This document shows, piece after piece, positions 37,865-47,517 of a stretch of 64,000 nt of DNA. This stretch comes from Alkalihalobacterium alkalinitrilicum. GTDB taxonomy: Bacteria > Bacillota > Bacilli > Bacillales > Bacillaceae_F. The position numbers and the translations under genes are program-made. Numbering within the stretch: position 1 is the first letter of the stretch; every line of letters begins with the position of its first letter. The stretch covers positions 589,809 through 653,808 of the forward strand of contig NZ_KV917368.1 in NCBI RefSeq assembly GCF_002019605.1, in the 5' to 3' direction. The notes under the pieces are model-generated. The model saw only the letters and a program-made list of their open reading frames with translations, was not told where the DNA came from and searched no databases.

Positions 37865-37931
37865 ATTTTAAATAATGCAATTTGATTAGTAAATCTGTGA
37901 AGAAATAAATTTATAGGAAGAGGTTGTTCAA

Positions 37932-38714
37932 ATGGAAAATATTGTTCGCTATGAAGTAGAAGATCATGTAGCGATTATTACGATGAATTTACCCGATCGG
38001 AGAAATCCTCTATCAGTAGATATGTGCTGGGCTTTGATTGAGCAAATTAAACAAGCGGAAGTTGATGATGATGTTCATGTCGTACTGTTAACTGGAGAGG
38101 GACAGTCGTTTTGTGCAGGGGGGGACCTTAAAGAGTTTAAGAAATACCAAGATAAAGGTGCTAGTAAAGTACACAAAGAAGGCGAAAGTACAACAGAATT
38201 ATTTAAAACGTTATCCAACCTAAAAAAACCAATCATTGGTGCAATAAATGGTCATGCATTAGGAGGAGGCTTCGGCCTTGTAGCTTCTTGCCATTATTCG
38301 ATAGCATCTTCTGAAGCAAAGTTTGGAACAACAGAAATTAAGTTAGGGCTATTCCCGTTAGTTATTTTACCAGCCGTCATGGATGCAGTTGGTCCAAAGA
38401 AAGCATTGGAATTGGGATTTACTGGTGAAATCTTTTCAGCATCTAAAGCAGTTGACCTTGGTTTGGTAAATAAAGTAGTTCCACCAAATGAAGTAGTTGA
38501 CGAGGCCAAACAATTTGCTAAGCAATTAGCAGAAGCCAGTCCATTAGCATTGAGAATTGGTTTAGATTGTTATGTAAAGACGAGAGATATGGAGTGGAAT
38601 AAAAAACTAGATTATGCCAATACATTAAGAGTTATCTCATTTTTAAGTGATGATGTGAAAGAAGGGGCAGATGCCTTTTTAGAAAAACGAAAGCCACAAT
38701 GGACTGGACAGTAG
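37932..38714 (+). CDS. enoyl-CoA hydratase/isomerase
   Basis: 260 residues of the crotonase fold. Oxyanion loops GQSFCAGGDLKEF (about 60-72) and GHALGGGFGLVASC (about 107-120). The first catalytic Glu is in FGTTEIKLGLFP (about 137), but the usual PGAGG after it is replaced by LVILPAV. Within the operon it is the obvious hydratase for the carboxylated enoyl-CoA (role of AtuE or LiuC). AGAGG lies ten bases before the ATG. Confidence 0.9.
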   Translation: MENIVRYEVEDHVAIITMNLPDRRNPLSVDMCWALIEQIKQAEVDDDVHVVLLTGEGQSFCAGGDLKEFKKYQDKGASKVHKEGESTTELFKTLSNLKKPIIGAINGHALGGGFGLVASCHYSIASSEAKFGTTEIKLGLFPLVILPAVMDAVGPKKALELGFTGEIFSASKAVDLGLVNKVVPPNEVVDEAKQFAKQLAEASPLALRIGLDCYVKTRDMEWNKKLDYANTLRVISFLSDDVKEGADAFLEKRKPQWTGQ

Positions 38715-38735
38715 AATAAAAGATATAAAGGTGGA

Positions 38736-40118
38736 GTGATAGATATGGGTAAAACTGTAAGAATTGGTGCAGGTATGGGCTTTTATGGAGATACGATTTT
38801 ACCAGCCCTTGAAATCGCAAAAAAGGGCAATGTGCAATATATTTGCTTTGATGATTTGGCAGAATTGACGATGGCAATTCTGGAAAAAGATAGGAAGAGA
38901 GACCCTAATTTAGGATATACCAAAGATATTACGAAAACAATGAGGACTCTTTTACCTGAATGTTACAAACGTGGAATCAAATTGATAACAAATGCGGGTG
39001 GGATCAATCCACATGGTGCAGCAAAAGAAGTAAAAAAAATCGCAGAAGAACTTGGTTTTCACGGGATAAAAATTGGTGTTGTCACTGGAGATAATATATA
39101 TGACAAAATTGACGAATTAGAAAACCAAGGAGTAGCTTTTACTTCCATGGATGGCAGTGAAACGATCCATGATTTTCGTGAAAAGATTTTATTTTCGTCG
39201 GTGTATTTAGGTGCACAACCTATTGTTGAAGCATTAGATCAAGGAGCCGATATTGTAATAACGGGAAGGACTACAGATTCTGCACAGTTTGCTGCACCTT
39301 TGATCTATGAGTTTGGTTGGTCACCAACGGACTGGGATAAAATTGCTTCAGGTGTACTAATAGGTCATCTATTCGAATGCTCGGGTCAGGCAACAGGTGG
39401 GAATTTTAGTGGTCCTTGGTGGGATATTGATAACCTTGAGACTATAGGGTATCCGATCGGTGAAGTATCTGAAGATGGTTCCTTTATTGTTTCCAAAGTT
39501 GAAGGTTCTGGCGGTGAAGTATCCATTGATACCTTAAAAGAACAATTTCTCTATGAAGTCCACGACCCAACACACTATATAACACCAGATGTTATTGTTG
39601 ACTTTACAACCGCTAAATTTGAGGAACTAGGACCAAATCAAGTACGGATTTCAAATGTGAAAGGAAAAGCCGCTCCTAATACACTTAAAGTATTATTTGG
39701 ATATGAAAATGGATGGTCTGGTGAGGGTATGATGGGCTATTCTTGGCCACACGCACTTGAAAAGGCTAGAAAAGCAGAGGACATTATTAGAAAACAATTG
39801 GACATACAGCAGGTTGAATATGAAGAAATTCATGCAAGTTTTTTAGGGTATAATTCCTTACACGGGCCTCTAGTGAAAGAATTAGAATCTGATGATTATA
39901 GCGAAATTTATTTACGTGTTGCTATTCGTACACAAACAAAACAAGAAGCTGCGAAACTTGGTCGACTATTACCACCACTTGCCGTAAACGGTCCTGCTTT
40001 TGGTGGTGGAGGTCTAGGTGGGATGCAACGACCTCGGCAGTTACTAGGATTGTTTTCAAGTTTAATAGAACGAGATTTGATTGAAAGGAATGTCAATATT
40101 GAATTAATTGAAGTTTAA
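38736..40118 (+). CDS. AtuA-family (DUF1446) large protein
   Basis: 460 residues. TVRIGAGMGFYGDTILPALEIAKKGNVQYICFDDLAELTM opening, then ITNAGGINPHGAAKEVKK, IVITGRTTDSAQFAAPLIYEFGW, ATGGNFSGPWWD and GKAAPNTLKVLFGYENGWSGEG are characteristic DUF1446 blocks. AtuA is essential for citronellol/geraniol growth in Pseudomonas but its reaction is unknown. The C-terminal ferredoxin-like part is encoded separately upstream. The start is TTG/ATG around 38736 or MGKTVRIG at 38745; a GGTGGAG site fits the latter. Last gene of the first catabolic transcript. Confidence 0.9.
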   Translation: MIDMGKTVRIGAGMGFYGDTILPALEIAKKGNVQYICFDDLAELTMAILEKDRKRDPNLGYTKDITKTMRTLLPECYKRGIKLITNAGGINPHGAAKEVKKIAEELGFHGIKIGVVTGDNIYDKIDELENQGVAFTSMDGSETIHDFREKILFSSVYLGAQPIVEALDQGADIVITGRTTDSAQFAAPLIYEFGWSPTDWDKIASGVLIGHLFECSGQATGGNFSGPWWDIDNLETIGYPIGEVSEDGSFIVSKVEGSGGEVSIDTLKEQFLYEVHDPTHYITPDVIVDFTTAKFEELGPNQVRISNVKGKAAPNTLKVLFGYENGWSGEGMMGYSWPHALEKARKAEDIIRKQLDIQQVEYEEIHASFLGYNSLHGPLVKELESDDYSEIYLRVAIRTQTKQEAAKLGRLLPPLAVNGPAFGGGGLGGMQRPRQLLGLFSSLIERDLIERNVNIELIEV

Positions 40119-40380
40119 GGATATGTGGTGACATTAATTAATATGGTTGTGTTTGTTCCTTCGGTGAAATTTGAGAAAATAAGATAAACAAATAAAGTGA
40201 ATTCAAGGATAGTTAATTATCGAAATATTATGTAAATTAATGCAAAAATAGGAAACTATAACCGTTAGAGTGTTTCTATTTATACAAAAACAAAAGGCTT
40301 CTTTATTAAGAGGTGCACTCCAAAAGGCGAAAAGTTGCTACTGAGATTTTTGGAAACTATATAATGAGGGGCGGATAATA

Positions 40381-42027
40381 ATGAACATTGATGTAACTTC
40401 TCTTTACAATAGAAGAAAAGTTAATAGATGGGAAAGAGTTAGCGTTGGCGATATGTTAGAAAGGTTAACTTATAGTTTTCCAGATAAAGAAGCTATAGTA
40501 GGGTGGGAGGGAACTTATGCTCACCCAGACAATGCTAGACTTACCTATCAGCAGGCGAATGATAAAGCAAATCAATTTGCTAATGCACTTTTGAAAAAAG
40601 GATTAAATCGAGGCGATCGTATTCTGTTCTTTTGTGACAACTCAGTGGAAGCATTTCTAGCAAAAATTGCAGTCGCAAAGGCAGGAATGGTTGCGGTACC
40701 TATAAATACAATGATGGCACCTGATGTCATTTCTTACCTAATTAATCTAGTTGAACCAAAGTTTTTTATCGTTGATTCTGAACACTGGTCGAAAATCTCT
40801 CCTGTTTTTGAAAATCATAATATCAAACTCGATATCACGATCCCAATTAAAGGGGATGTTATCTTTGGGAGTCAATCGTTTGAAGAGTTTCTATCGAATC
40901 AAGCCATAGATGAACCAGATGTTGAAATCCATGGTGATGATATTTGGCAAATGCTGTTTACTTCGGGTACTACAAGTATGCCAAAATGCGTAATGATCTC
41001 CCACACAAATACGTATTTTGCAGCCTTTAACTTTTCTTTGTCACTCACAAGAGGGGTTAGATTAGAAGGTGATTTGAAGGTTTGTAGCTTTTTACCCATG
41101 ATCTATCATGTTGGAGATCAAGTCTTTTCATTCTCTGCTTTTCTTGCAGGAGGGACCTTTGTCATTGGACGTACATTTGATTTTCCTTCTATAGCACAAG
41201 CCATTACGGATGAAAAGGTGACTGCCCTATGGTCAGGTTCACCAGCGTTTTTAACGGCTTTGACAGATACCTTCATGAAGAATGAGGAAAAATATAACCC
41301 TACGAGTTTAACAACCATTGTCTATGGATGGGCTTCATTAAATCCTGAGTATCATAAAAAACTAAAAGCGATTTGTGGGAATGATTTAGTATTATTTGAG
41401 ATATTTGGACAGACGGAATCAATAGCCTGTTACCGCTTTTGGCACGATAAATGGCCAGAAACATATGAAAAGAACGCTCCTGCCGAAAACTATGTTGGTG
41501 TACCAAGTCCACTGTTATCATCAGTGATTATGGATAATCAAGGGAATATTATAACTGAACCGAGAGTGCCAGGTGAGGCAGTTTACCGTTCACCTACAAT
41601 AATGTCTGGTTATTATAAAGATGAAGAAGCTACCCGAAAAGCATTTGAACATGGATGGTTTCATTCTGGCGATAGTTGTATGTATGATGAGGACGGTTTG
41701 GCCATCATGGTTGATAGATACAAGGATGTAATAAAATCAGGAGGAGAGAATGTCTCTAGTATAAGGGTAGAAACGATTCTCCGTTTACATTCAAGTGTAG
41801 AAAAGGTTGCAGTGATAGCTTTGCCGCATGAAAAATGGGGTGAAATGGTAACAGGTGTAGTAGTTATGAAAGAAGGAGAACGTACCAATGAAGAGGAGCT
41901 GATTAATTTCTGTCGAGAAAGATTAGCTGGTTTTGAAACACCGAAACAAATCATCTTTGTCGATAGTTTACCTGAAACAGTTGGAGGAAAAGTTTTAAAG
42001 TATAAATTGAGAGAACAACTTCAGTAA
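40381..42027 (+). CDS. acyl-CoA synthetase (AMP-forming), first copy
   Basis: 548 residues. ANL superfamily motifs: LFTSGTTSMPKCVMISH near residues 197-213 (P-loop), YGWASLNPE, GQTESIACYRFW, SGYYKDEEATRKAF, GWFHSGDSCMYDEDGL, DRYKDVIKSGGENVSS and a C-terminal GGKVLKYKLRE with the lysine. It activates a carboxylic acid to acyl-CoA; the substrate is presumably the acid broken down by the upstream operon. GAGGGGCGG precedes the ATG. The 260 bases upstream hold no clear sigma-54 site (a GG/GC pair near 40335 has the wrong spacing). Confidence 0.92.
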   Translation: MNIDVTSLYNRRKVNRWERVSVGDMLERLTYSFPDKEAIVGWEGTYAHPDNARLTYQQANDKANQFANALLKKGLNRGDRILFFCDNSVEAFLAKIAVAKAGMVAVPINTMMAPDVISYLINLVEPKFFIVDSEHWSKISPVFENHNIKLDITIPIKGDVIFGSQSFEEFLSNQAIDEPDVEIHGDDIWQMLFTSGTTSMPKCVMISHTNTYFAAFNFSLSLTRGVRLEGDLKVCSFLPMIYHVGDQVFSFSAFLAGGTFVIGRTFDFPSIAQAITDEKVTALWSGSPAFLTALTDTFMKNEEKYNPTSLTTIVYGWASLNPEYHKKLKAICGNDLVLFEIFGQTESIACYRFWHDKWPETYEKNAPAENYVGVPSPLLSSVIMDNQGNIITEPRVPGEAVYRSPTIMSGYYKDEEATRKAFEHGWFHSGDSCMYDEDGLAIMVDRYKDVIKSGGENVSSIRVETILRLHSSVEKVAVIALPHEKWGEMVTGVVVMKEGERTNEEELINFCRERLAGFETPKQIIFVDSLPETVGGKVLKYKLREQLQ

Positions 42028-42198
42028 GCGCTTACAAATCCCTATAAACATTTAACTATATCATAAGGGAGGTGGGCTGATGGTCAAGCTGGAGTAAAAA
42101 TAAAATGAGAGATCATTTTATAAGCTGCTTTTGAAAATGGGGAAGACACAATCGGTTTGAAAAAACTTAATATTAAAGTTATTAATGGGAGGATAAAC

Positions 42199-43386
42199 AT
42201 GAAAATAAATTTTCGTCTATTTGTAGGCGCTTCCTTGTTGATGAGTGTATTATTTTTCCTTGCAGCGTGCGGGGGGAGTAGCTCATCGAGTTCAACTACA
42301 AAAACCGACTCTGATAACAATTCTGAAAGCGAAGTGAGCGAAGTAAGCAATGAAACTGAAATAGAGGAAACACATTTTAGAGCTACTATGGGACTTCCTT
42401 CAACACATCTTTGGTATGCTAGTTTTGCTGAACCTGTGATGCAAGAAATAGAAGCAATAACAGATAATGTAGTTACATTTGATTCATTTGTTGCAGGAGA
42501 GTTAATTCCTCTTGGAACAGAGTATGATGCGCTCCGTCAAGGCTCAATAGAAATTGCTTTCTCCTTAGCACTACCATATGACCCTGCTAGGTTCCCTTAT
42601 ACTGAAGTATCATTGCTTCCATTACTTGAATCGGATCCAGAAATTATCGCAATTGCGGCAAAAAACATGATGGAAAGTGATAGAATAATTGCGGATGGAA
42701 AAACCTACTATGAACTGGAGTTTGAAGATAACGGGATAATTGGATTTGTAAATCCTCCAACACCACCATATGTCATTGCAACTAGGGAAAATTCCTTGAA
42801 TTCAATTGAAGAATTTTCCGAAATGCTTAAGATGCGGAGCCCAAGTCGTGTCCATGATATTTTATCTCGAGAATTATCAGTCACAGCGTTGCAAATGACT
42901 AGTTCAGATGCTTATGACGCATTAAGTCGAGGTGCTTTAGATGGTGTGTATCTTAGTATAGCCGACTGGGACTCAATTGGACTAACAGAACTCTTTAATT
43001 ATGGCATTGATGGAGTTAATTTTGGACATTTCGTAGGACATACTGCAATGACGATAGAAAAATGGGAAAGTCTCCCTAAAGAACTTCAGCATATCTTCAC
43101 AACAACTCTTGAAGACACCCTATTTACAGGTGTTAAAGATTGGGATGACGGTACAAATAGAGCTTTAGAAAATTTTAAAGGGAATGGTGGAGAGCTAATT
43201 AACTTCGAAGAATTAGATCCAGCAGTCCAAGATCATATTACGAATGCGATGGTACAAACTTGGTATACATGGATTGATAATTTAGAAGATGCAGGTCATG
43301 CAGGTAAAGAAATAGCCATGCTTTGGCGGGATATGGTAGTTGAAGCGGGTGGAAAAGTACCTGAAGAAATTATGGACTTACAATAA
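42199..43386 (+). CDS. TRAP-type (DctP-like) substrate-binding lipoprotein, first copy
   Basis: About 395 residues. Signal MKINFRLFVGASLLMSVLFF with lipobox LAACGG, then a Ser-rich linker. Body of the DctP family: GELIPLGTEYDALRQGSIEIAFSLALPYDP, RFPYTEVSLLPLLES and LKMRSPSRVHDIL, where a conserved Arg normally clamps a carboxylate. ATG 42199 with GGGAGGA before it; the earlier in-frame start has no site. No DctQ or DctM membrane genes occur in the window, so it is an orphan. It lies 171 bases after an acyl-CoA synthetase. A 16-bp terminator follows. Confidence 0.85.
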   Translation: MKINFRLFVGASLLMSVLFFLAACGGSSSSSSTTKTDSDNNSESEVSEVSNETEIEETHFRATMGLPSTHLWYASFAEPVMQEIEAITDNVVTFDSFVAGELIPLGTEYDALRQGSIEIAFSLALPYDPARFPYTEVSLLPLLESDPEIIAIAAKNMMESDRIIADGKTYYELEFEDNGIIGFVNPPTPPYVIATRENSLNSIEEFSEMLKMRSPSRVHDILSRELSVTALQMTSSDAYDALSRGALDGVYLSIADWDSIGLTELFNYGIDGVNFGHFVGHTAMTIEKWESLPKELQHIFTTTLEDTLFTGVKDWDDGTNRALENFKGNGGELINFEELDPAVQDHITNAMVQTWYTWIDNLEDAGHAGKEIAMLWRDMVVEAGGKVPEEIMDLQ

Positions 43387-43423
43387 AAATAAATTTCAAT
43401 CTATCTTTATGAAATTCATAACG

Positions 43424-43466
43424 AAACATATTAGGAGCTATACTACTAGCTCCTAATATGTTTGTA
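43424..43466 (+). terminator. rho-independent terminator
   Basis: AAACATATTAGGAGCT pairs perfectly with AGCTCCTAATATGTTT (43424-43439 with 43448-43463), eight-base loop. Ends the synthetase/binding-protein transcript. Confidence 0.85.
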
Positions 43467-43530
43467 TACAGGGATAGTCTAAGACATTTTAAATCTCGTA
43501 TCTAAGATACAAGTGAGAAAGGGGAAGCAA

Positions 43531-44316
43531 ATGAGTAATGAATTAATGTATGAAAAAAAGACGGATAAAGCCATAATTACGATTAACCGTCCAGAGGTTT
43601 ATAATTGTATTTCTCCAGCTGGATGGAAGGAATTGGGGGATATGTTCCAAATAGCAGAAAATGATAAGGATGTACGAGTTGTCATTATAACAGGTGCAGG
43701 TGATAAGGCTTTTTGTTCAGGAGCTGACTTAAAGAAAACCATTCCTTTATTATTAGGAAACCAACGTAATGACGAATTAGAAGGAAATATAAATCACGCA
43801 ATGATGAAATTTAATCCTATCTCGAAGCCTATTATTGCAGCTATAAACGGAGTTTGTTTAGCAGGTGGAACGGAATTATTACTCGCTACTGATATTCGAT
43901 TAGCAAGTGATCATGCTGTATTTGGTCTACCAGAACCTAATTGGTCAATTATGGCAGCTGGAGGGTCATTAGCTAGATTAATACGGCAAATACCCTATTG
44001 CCTAGCAATGGAGGTTTTAATTACGGGAAGAAAGTTAACCGCTTTAGAAGCCGAAAGTATGGGATTAATTAATAAGGTTGTCCCGAGAGAAGAATTAATG
44101 ACGGAAGTAGAGAAATATGCAAATCTAATCATAAGTAACGGACCAATTGCTGTTCAGGCAACGAAGAGTGCAGTAATTGAGTTACAAAATGTTCCACTGA
44201 ATGAAGCGTATGAGAAAGAATGGGAATTTTCAGCACTGGCATTTAGAAGTGATGATGCATTGGAGGGGATTAATGCATTTAAAGAAAAAAGGAAACCAAA
44301 ATTTCAAGGGTTATAG
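43531..44316 (+). CDS. enoyl-CoA hydratase/isomerase, second copy
   Basis: 261 residues from ATG 43531 (GAAAGGGGAAGC upstream; a GTG 18 bases earlier is less likely). Crotonase loops GDKAFCSGADLKKT (about 59-72) and GVCLAGGTELLLATDIRLA (about 108-126). FGLPEPNWSIMAAGGSLARLIRQ holds one of the two Glu positions; the second is replaced by Ser/Ile. Different from the other hydratase in this cluster (under a third identical by eye), so likely a separate step. Followed by a repeat element. Confidence 0.88.
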   Translation: MSNELMYEKKTDKAIITINRPEVYNCISPAGWKELGDMFQIAENDKDVRVVIITGAGDKAFCSGADLKKTIPLLLGNQRNDELEGNINHAMMKFNPISKPIIAAINGVCLAGGTELLLATDIRLASDHAVFGLPEPNWSIMAAGGSLARLIRQIPYCLAMEVLITGRKLTALEAESMGLINKVVPREELMTEVEKYANLIISNGPIAVQATKSAVIELQNVPLNEAYEKEWEFSALAFRSDDALEGINAFKEKRKPKFQGL

Positions 44317-44784
44317 CTAAAAACCTATTTTTGTTTATCCCGCATCAACTGGCAGTAATACCCCCATTTCAAGACTTCGAGGAATTAAAGAGGGATAAGT
44401 GGGGGATAAACTGTCAGTAAAGACTATAAATGAACATAGACTAAATGCGCGACGTCCTGTGGCAACGTCTGTGTGATCCACATCGTGTGGGCCTCAACTA
44501 ACCATCAGCGGGGGAAGAGGAAAACCCCCTTACTGATGGAAGTTTCACTTTATTCGTTAGTAAGGATTTAAATCATAAATATATCCGTTTGTAACGGGCG
44601 TAATTCAAATTAATAGATACAAGATTTTGTGTTCGGTATAGTAAACAGTAATCTTGCCCGTTACTTGGATAAATGTAAGAACTACTATTTTTAATAGTTA
44701 GCGGTGTGTTATAATAAATATTGAATTTTAAAAATTTTCAGTAATTTTAACTATTTAAGTAAGAAAGGAGGAATTTACTTAACA
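44317..44784. other. spacer with large dispersed-repeat copy and EBP promoter
   Basis: 470 bases. Bases 44334-44575 are a structured repeat (listed separately). Near 44710 TATAAT within GTGTTATAATAAAT may be the -10 box of the enhancer-binding-protein gene. No small gene seen. Confidence 0.5.
44334..44575 (+). repeat. structured dispersed repeat, IS200/IS605 right-end or guide-RNA-like
   Basis: Begins TTTATCCCGCATCAACTGGC followed by AGTAATACCCCCA, matching 53038-53070 with one difference. Internal stems: ACCCCCATTT with AAGTGGGGGA; ACCATCAG and CTGATGG; GACGT and ACGTC around 44453-44470; CCACATCGTGTGG. Ends with ACTGATGGAAGTTTCACTT (44532-44550), identical to 21691-21709. No tnpA or tnpB frame is present. 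Confidence 0.6.
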
Positions 44785-46965
44785 ATGCAAATTCGCGATT
44801 ATTGTACTCAAGATATGATTAAATTGTATCCTGAAAGTAAAATCTCCCAAGTTCTTGAAGCGTTTTTAAAGCATCGAATTGATATAGCCTGCATTATAGA
44901 TCAATCAGGTATGTTATACGGAATATTAAGTAAAAGTACTATTTTTCAAGCGTTACTCAATGGTGCTAATATCGAATCAACAGTTGAATCTTATATTATT
45001 AAAAACGTTGTTACCTTTAAAGACAGTGATGGTTTTGAATTTGTACGAACAGAAATGATAAAACAAAATGTTGCACATGGTGTTATTCTGGATGAAAAAG
45101 GCTATTTATTTGGAGTCATTAGTAAATCAGATATAATTAGAGGTTTTTTACACGAAACAACACTATTAGTCAAACAACAAAGTGACTTGATTGAGAACTT
45201 ACAAAATGGTGTTATTGCAGTTGACGCTAATGGTATAATTTTAAATTTTAATAGAGTTAGTGAGAGGTTATTTGGTATAAAAAAGTCTAAGGTGATGGGG
45301 AAATGTATAGAAAAAACGTTCCCCGAAGTATCAGAACAATTAAAATCTACATTAAGGACTTCTACAATAAAAGAACTCGAAAATATTCAAATAAATCAGA
45401 ATTCAATTATTGCAAACTTTATCCCGATTACGCATAGAAATAAAGTCAATGGAGCGATGGCTGTACTACAGGACATTACTCAATTAGAAAATATTGCGAA
45501 AGAATTAGAAACTACTAAAAATCTCCAACACACGATTCATCATGCATTAACTTTATCTTATGATGCTGTTGCTATCACAGATGAGAAGGGTTTAATAGTT
45601 GATGCTAATAATACATTTTTAGATCTATTTGATATTCCTGAGGAAGATTTGTTATTTCAACATTGGTCTAAAAGTGTTCCTGAATTACACTTAAACATAG
45701 ATAGAGAGGAATTTAGAAATCCAGACGGTCAAGGTGAAATCATTGTAATTAATAATAAGACCTGTTTTATTATAAAGGAGTATATATGTCGTTCAGGGAA
45801 ATTCCTTGGTGTAATTGTAAAGATTATATATCGTCAGCTCGAACAATGGAAAGAGATGTTTCAAAGAATTGAAGAATTAGAAAGTGAACTATATTATTAT
45901 AAAGATAAATTGCATAAATCCACCCAAAGCTCTACTGCGTTTGATCAAATTATTAGTGCAAATAAACAAGTTGAAATCATAAAAAAACAAGCGCTACTTT
46001 CTTCAAAAAGTACATCAACGGTACTAATTACTGGGGAAAGTGGTACGGGTAAGGAACTCTTTGCTGAAGCGATTCATAAAGAATCTGGAAGACCAGGAAA
46101 CTTTGTTAAAGTCAATTGTGCAGCCATTCCAAGTGAATTGTTAGAGTCTGAATTTTTCGGATATGCAGAAGGTGCTTTTACAGGTGCAAAAAAAGGTGGA
46201 AAGAAAGGAAGGTTTGAACTAGCCAATGAAGGTACTCTTTTTCTTGATGAGATAGGGGACATGCCGTTATCATTACAGGCTAAATTATTACGTGTTTTAC
46301 AAGAACAAACATTCGAACCAGTTGGTGGGACAAAATCAAAAAATGTTAATGTCCGGATCATAACCGCAACGAATAAAGATTTAAAGCGAATGGTTAAGGA
46401 TGGAGAGTTTCGTGAAGATTTATATTATCGTATTGATGTTGTACATTTAGAGTTACCTTCTCTTAAAGATAGAACAAATGACTTGCCATTATTATGTGAT
46501 CATTTAATAAAAAAACTAAATAAAAAATTAAATAAAAATATTATAGGTATTACACCCAGCACTTTATCATTACTCCAAGCATATGACTGGCCAGGAAATA
46601 TTAGACAATTAGAGAATGTGTTAGAACGTGCCATGAATATGGGAATTACGAGTTGGATTGAAACTCATCATTTGCCAGATGAAATACAACAACATAAGGC
46701 TGACTTTGAAGTAGAGAACAGAGTTGAAATTGTTAATGATAAAGAAGAGATAGAAATTCAATTTAATAGTAAGAGGATTGAAAATAATAGTCTATCTTTG
46801 GAAGAAGTAGAAAAAAGGATGATTATCGATACCCTTAGAGAAACTGAAAATAATCGGTCTGAAGCTGCAAAAGTTTTAGGAATTAGTCGGTCGGGTTTGT
46901 ATAAAAAAATCCAGAAATATAAAATTAATCATGAAATACACCTTTACTACAGTGTAGAAAAGTAG
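44785..46965 (+). CDS. sigma-54-dependent enhancer-binding protein (CBS-PAS-PAS-AAA+-Fis)
   Basis: 726 residues. CBS pair about 8-130, PAS 1 about 135-230 ([22 protein letters not shown]), PAS 2 about 245-350, AAA+ core 390-625: Walker A GESGTGKE at 417-424, GAFTGA at 463-468 (contacts sigma-54), Walker B LFLDEIGD about 485-492. C-terminal Fis helix-turn-helix about 690-715 ([19 protein letters not shown]). CBS domains usually sense adenine nucleotides and PAS a small ligand. Likely activator of the three sigma-54 promoters in this window. AGGAGG lies 13 bases before the ATG, longer than normal. Confidence 0.94.
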   Translation: MQIRDYCTQDMIKLYPESKISQVLEAFLKHRIDIACIIDQSGMLYGILSKSTIFQALLNGANIESTVESYIIKNVVTFKDSDGFEFVRTEMIKQNVAHGVILDEKGYLFGVISKSDIIRGFLHETTLLVKQQSDLIENLQNGVIAVDANGIILNFNRVSERLFGIKKSKVMGKCIEKTFPEVSEQLKSTLRTSTIKELENIQINQNSIIANFIPITHRNKVNGAMAVLQDITQLENIAKELETTKNLQHTIHHALTLSYDAVAITDEKGLIVDANNTFLDLFDIPEEDLLFQHWSKSVPELHLNIDREEFRNPDGQGEIIVINNKTCFIIKEYICRSGKFLGVIVKIIYRQLEQWKEMFQRIEELESELYYYKDKLHKSTQSSTAFDQIISANKQVEIIKKQALLSSKSTSTVLITGESGTGKELFAEAIHKESGRPGNFVKVNCAAIPSELLESEFFGYAEGAFTGAKKGGKKGRFELANEGTLFLDEIGDMPLSLQAKLLRVLQEQTFEPVGGTKSKNVNVRIITATNKDLKRMVKDGEFREDLYYRIDVVHLELPSLKDRTNDLPLLCDHLIKKLNKKLNKNIIGITPSTLSLLQAYDWPGNIRQLENVLERAMNMGITSWIETHHLPDEIQQHKADFEVENRVEIVNDKEEIEIQFNSKRIENNSLSLEEVEKRMIIDTLRETENNRSEAAKVLGISRSGLYKKIQKYKINHEIHLYYSVEK

Positions 46966-47517
46966 ATGACATGGTTAAATATCCCAACAAAATGAAGCCT
47001 AATGTTCCAAGGATCTAATAACTCAAAATAATTCACTTAGCTTTTGGGATTATAACAATAAATACATTTTTGTAAATGAATTTACTAGTCTTATTCTCCT
47101 TATTAGAATAACAATAATGCATAATGGAGTTTGTTTTTCCTTACTTAGAACAAATATGGTCATCATGTAACATACAAACATAATAAATATGAATTTGAAT
47201 TCATCTATGAGTTTATGTTCATGTAAAGGCCGGATCATTGTATACAAAAAACACAACTGTCTTTTATTTTGGGTAAAAAGTGGACACTCATAATTAATGT
47301 GTAGATGATTATTATGAAATGAAGAAGTATTTACGCATATCAAAGGGTAAGAGAGATGTTTTTTAGGTTATTTACGCTTAAATTCAGCAATTTATCCTTA
47401 ATTGTAGTCTCATCATTTTTACACAGTGATTCTCCAAATTGGTACGAAAATTGCAAAAGGTAGTGGGAGAGAGCAATTGAATTATAAGTAGATTGTAATG
47501 AGAGGAGAATGATGTAA
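46966..47517. other. spacer holding sigma-54 promoter of second synthetase
   Basis: 550 bases without a credible gene; two minus-strand frames there have no binding site and odd composition. Around 47272-47292 GTAAAAAGTGGACACT resembles the terminal repeat of the IS3 element at 6.2-7.6 kb and could be a scar or, together with ACTGTCT at 47258, part of an activator site. The promoter at 47440-47455 is listed separately. Confidence 0.45.
47440..47455 (+). promoter_or_regulatory. sigma-54 promoter upstream of second acyl-CoA synthetase
   Basis: TGGTACGAAAATTGCA keeps the GG-N10-GC core and differs from consensus at one position of the -24 box. It lies 62 bases before ATG 47518. Supports joint control with the operon at 31274. 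Confidence 0.82.

Noticed and set aside
40320-40350. Possible fourth sigma-54 promoter before the first acyl-CoA synthetase
   Set aside because: GG and GC are separated by nine rather than ten bases and the -24 box is poor.
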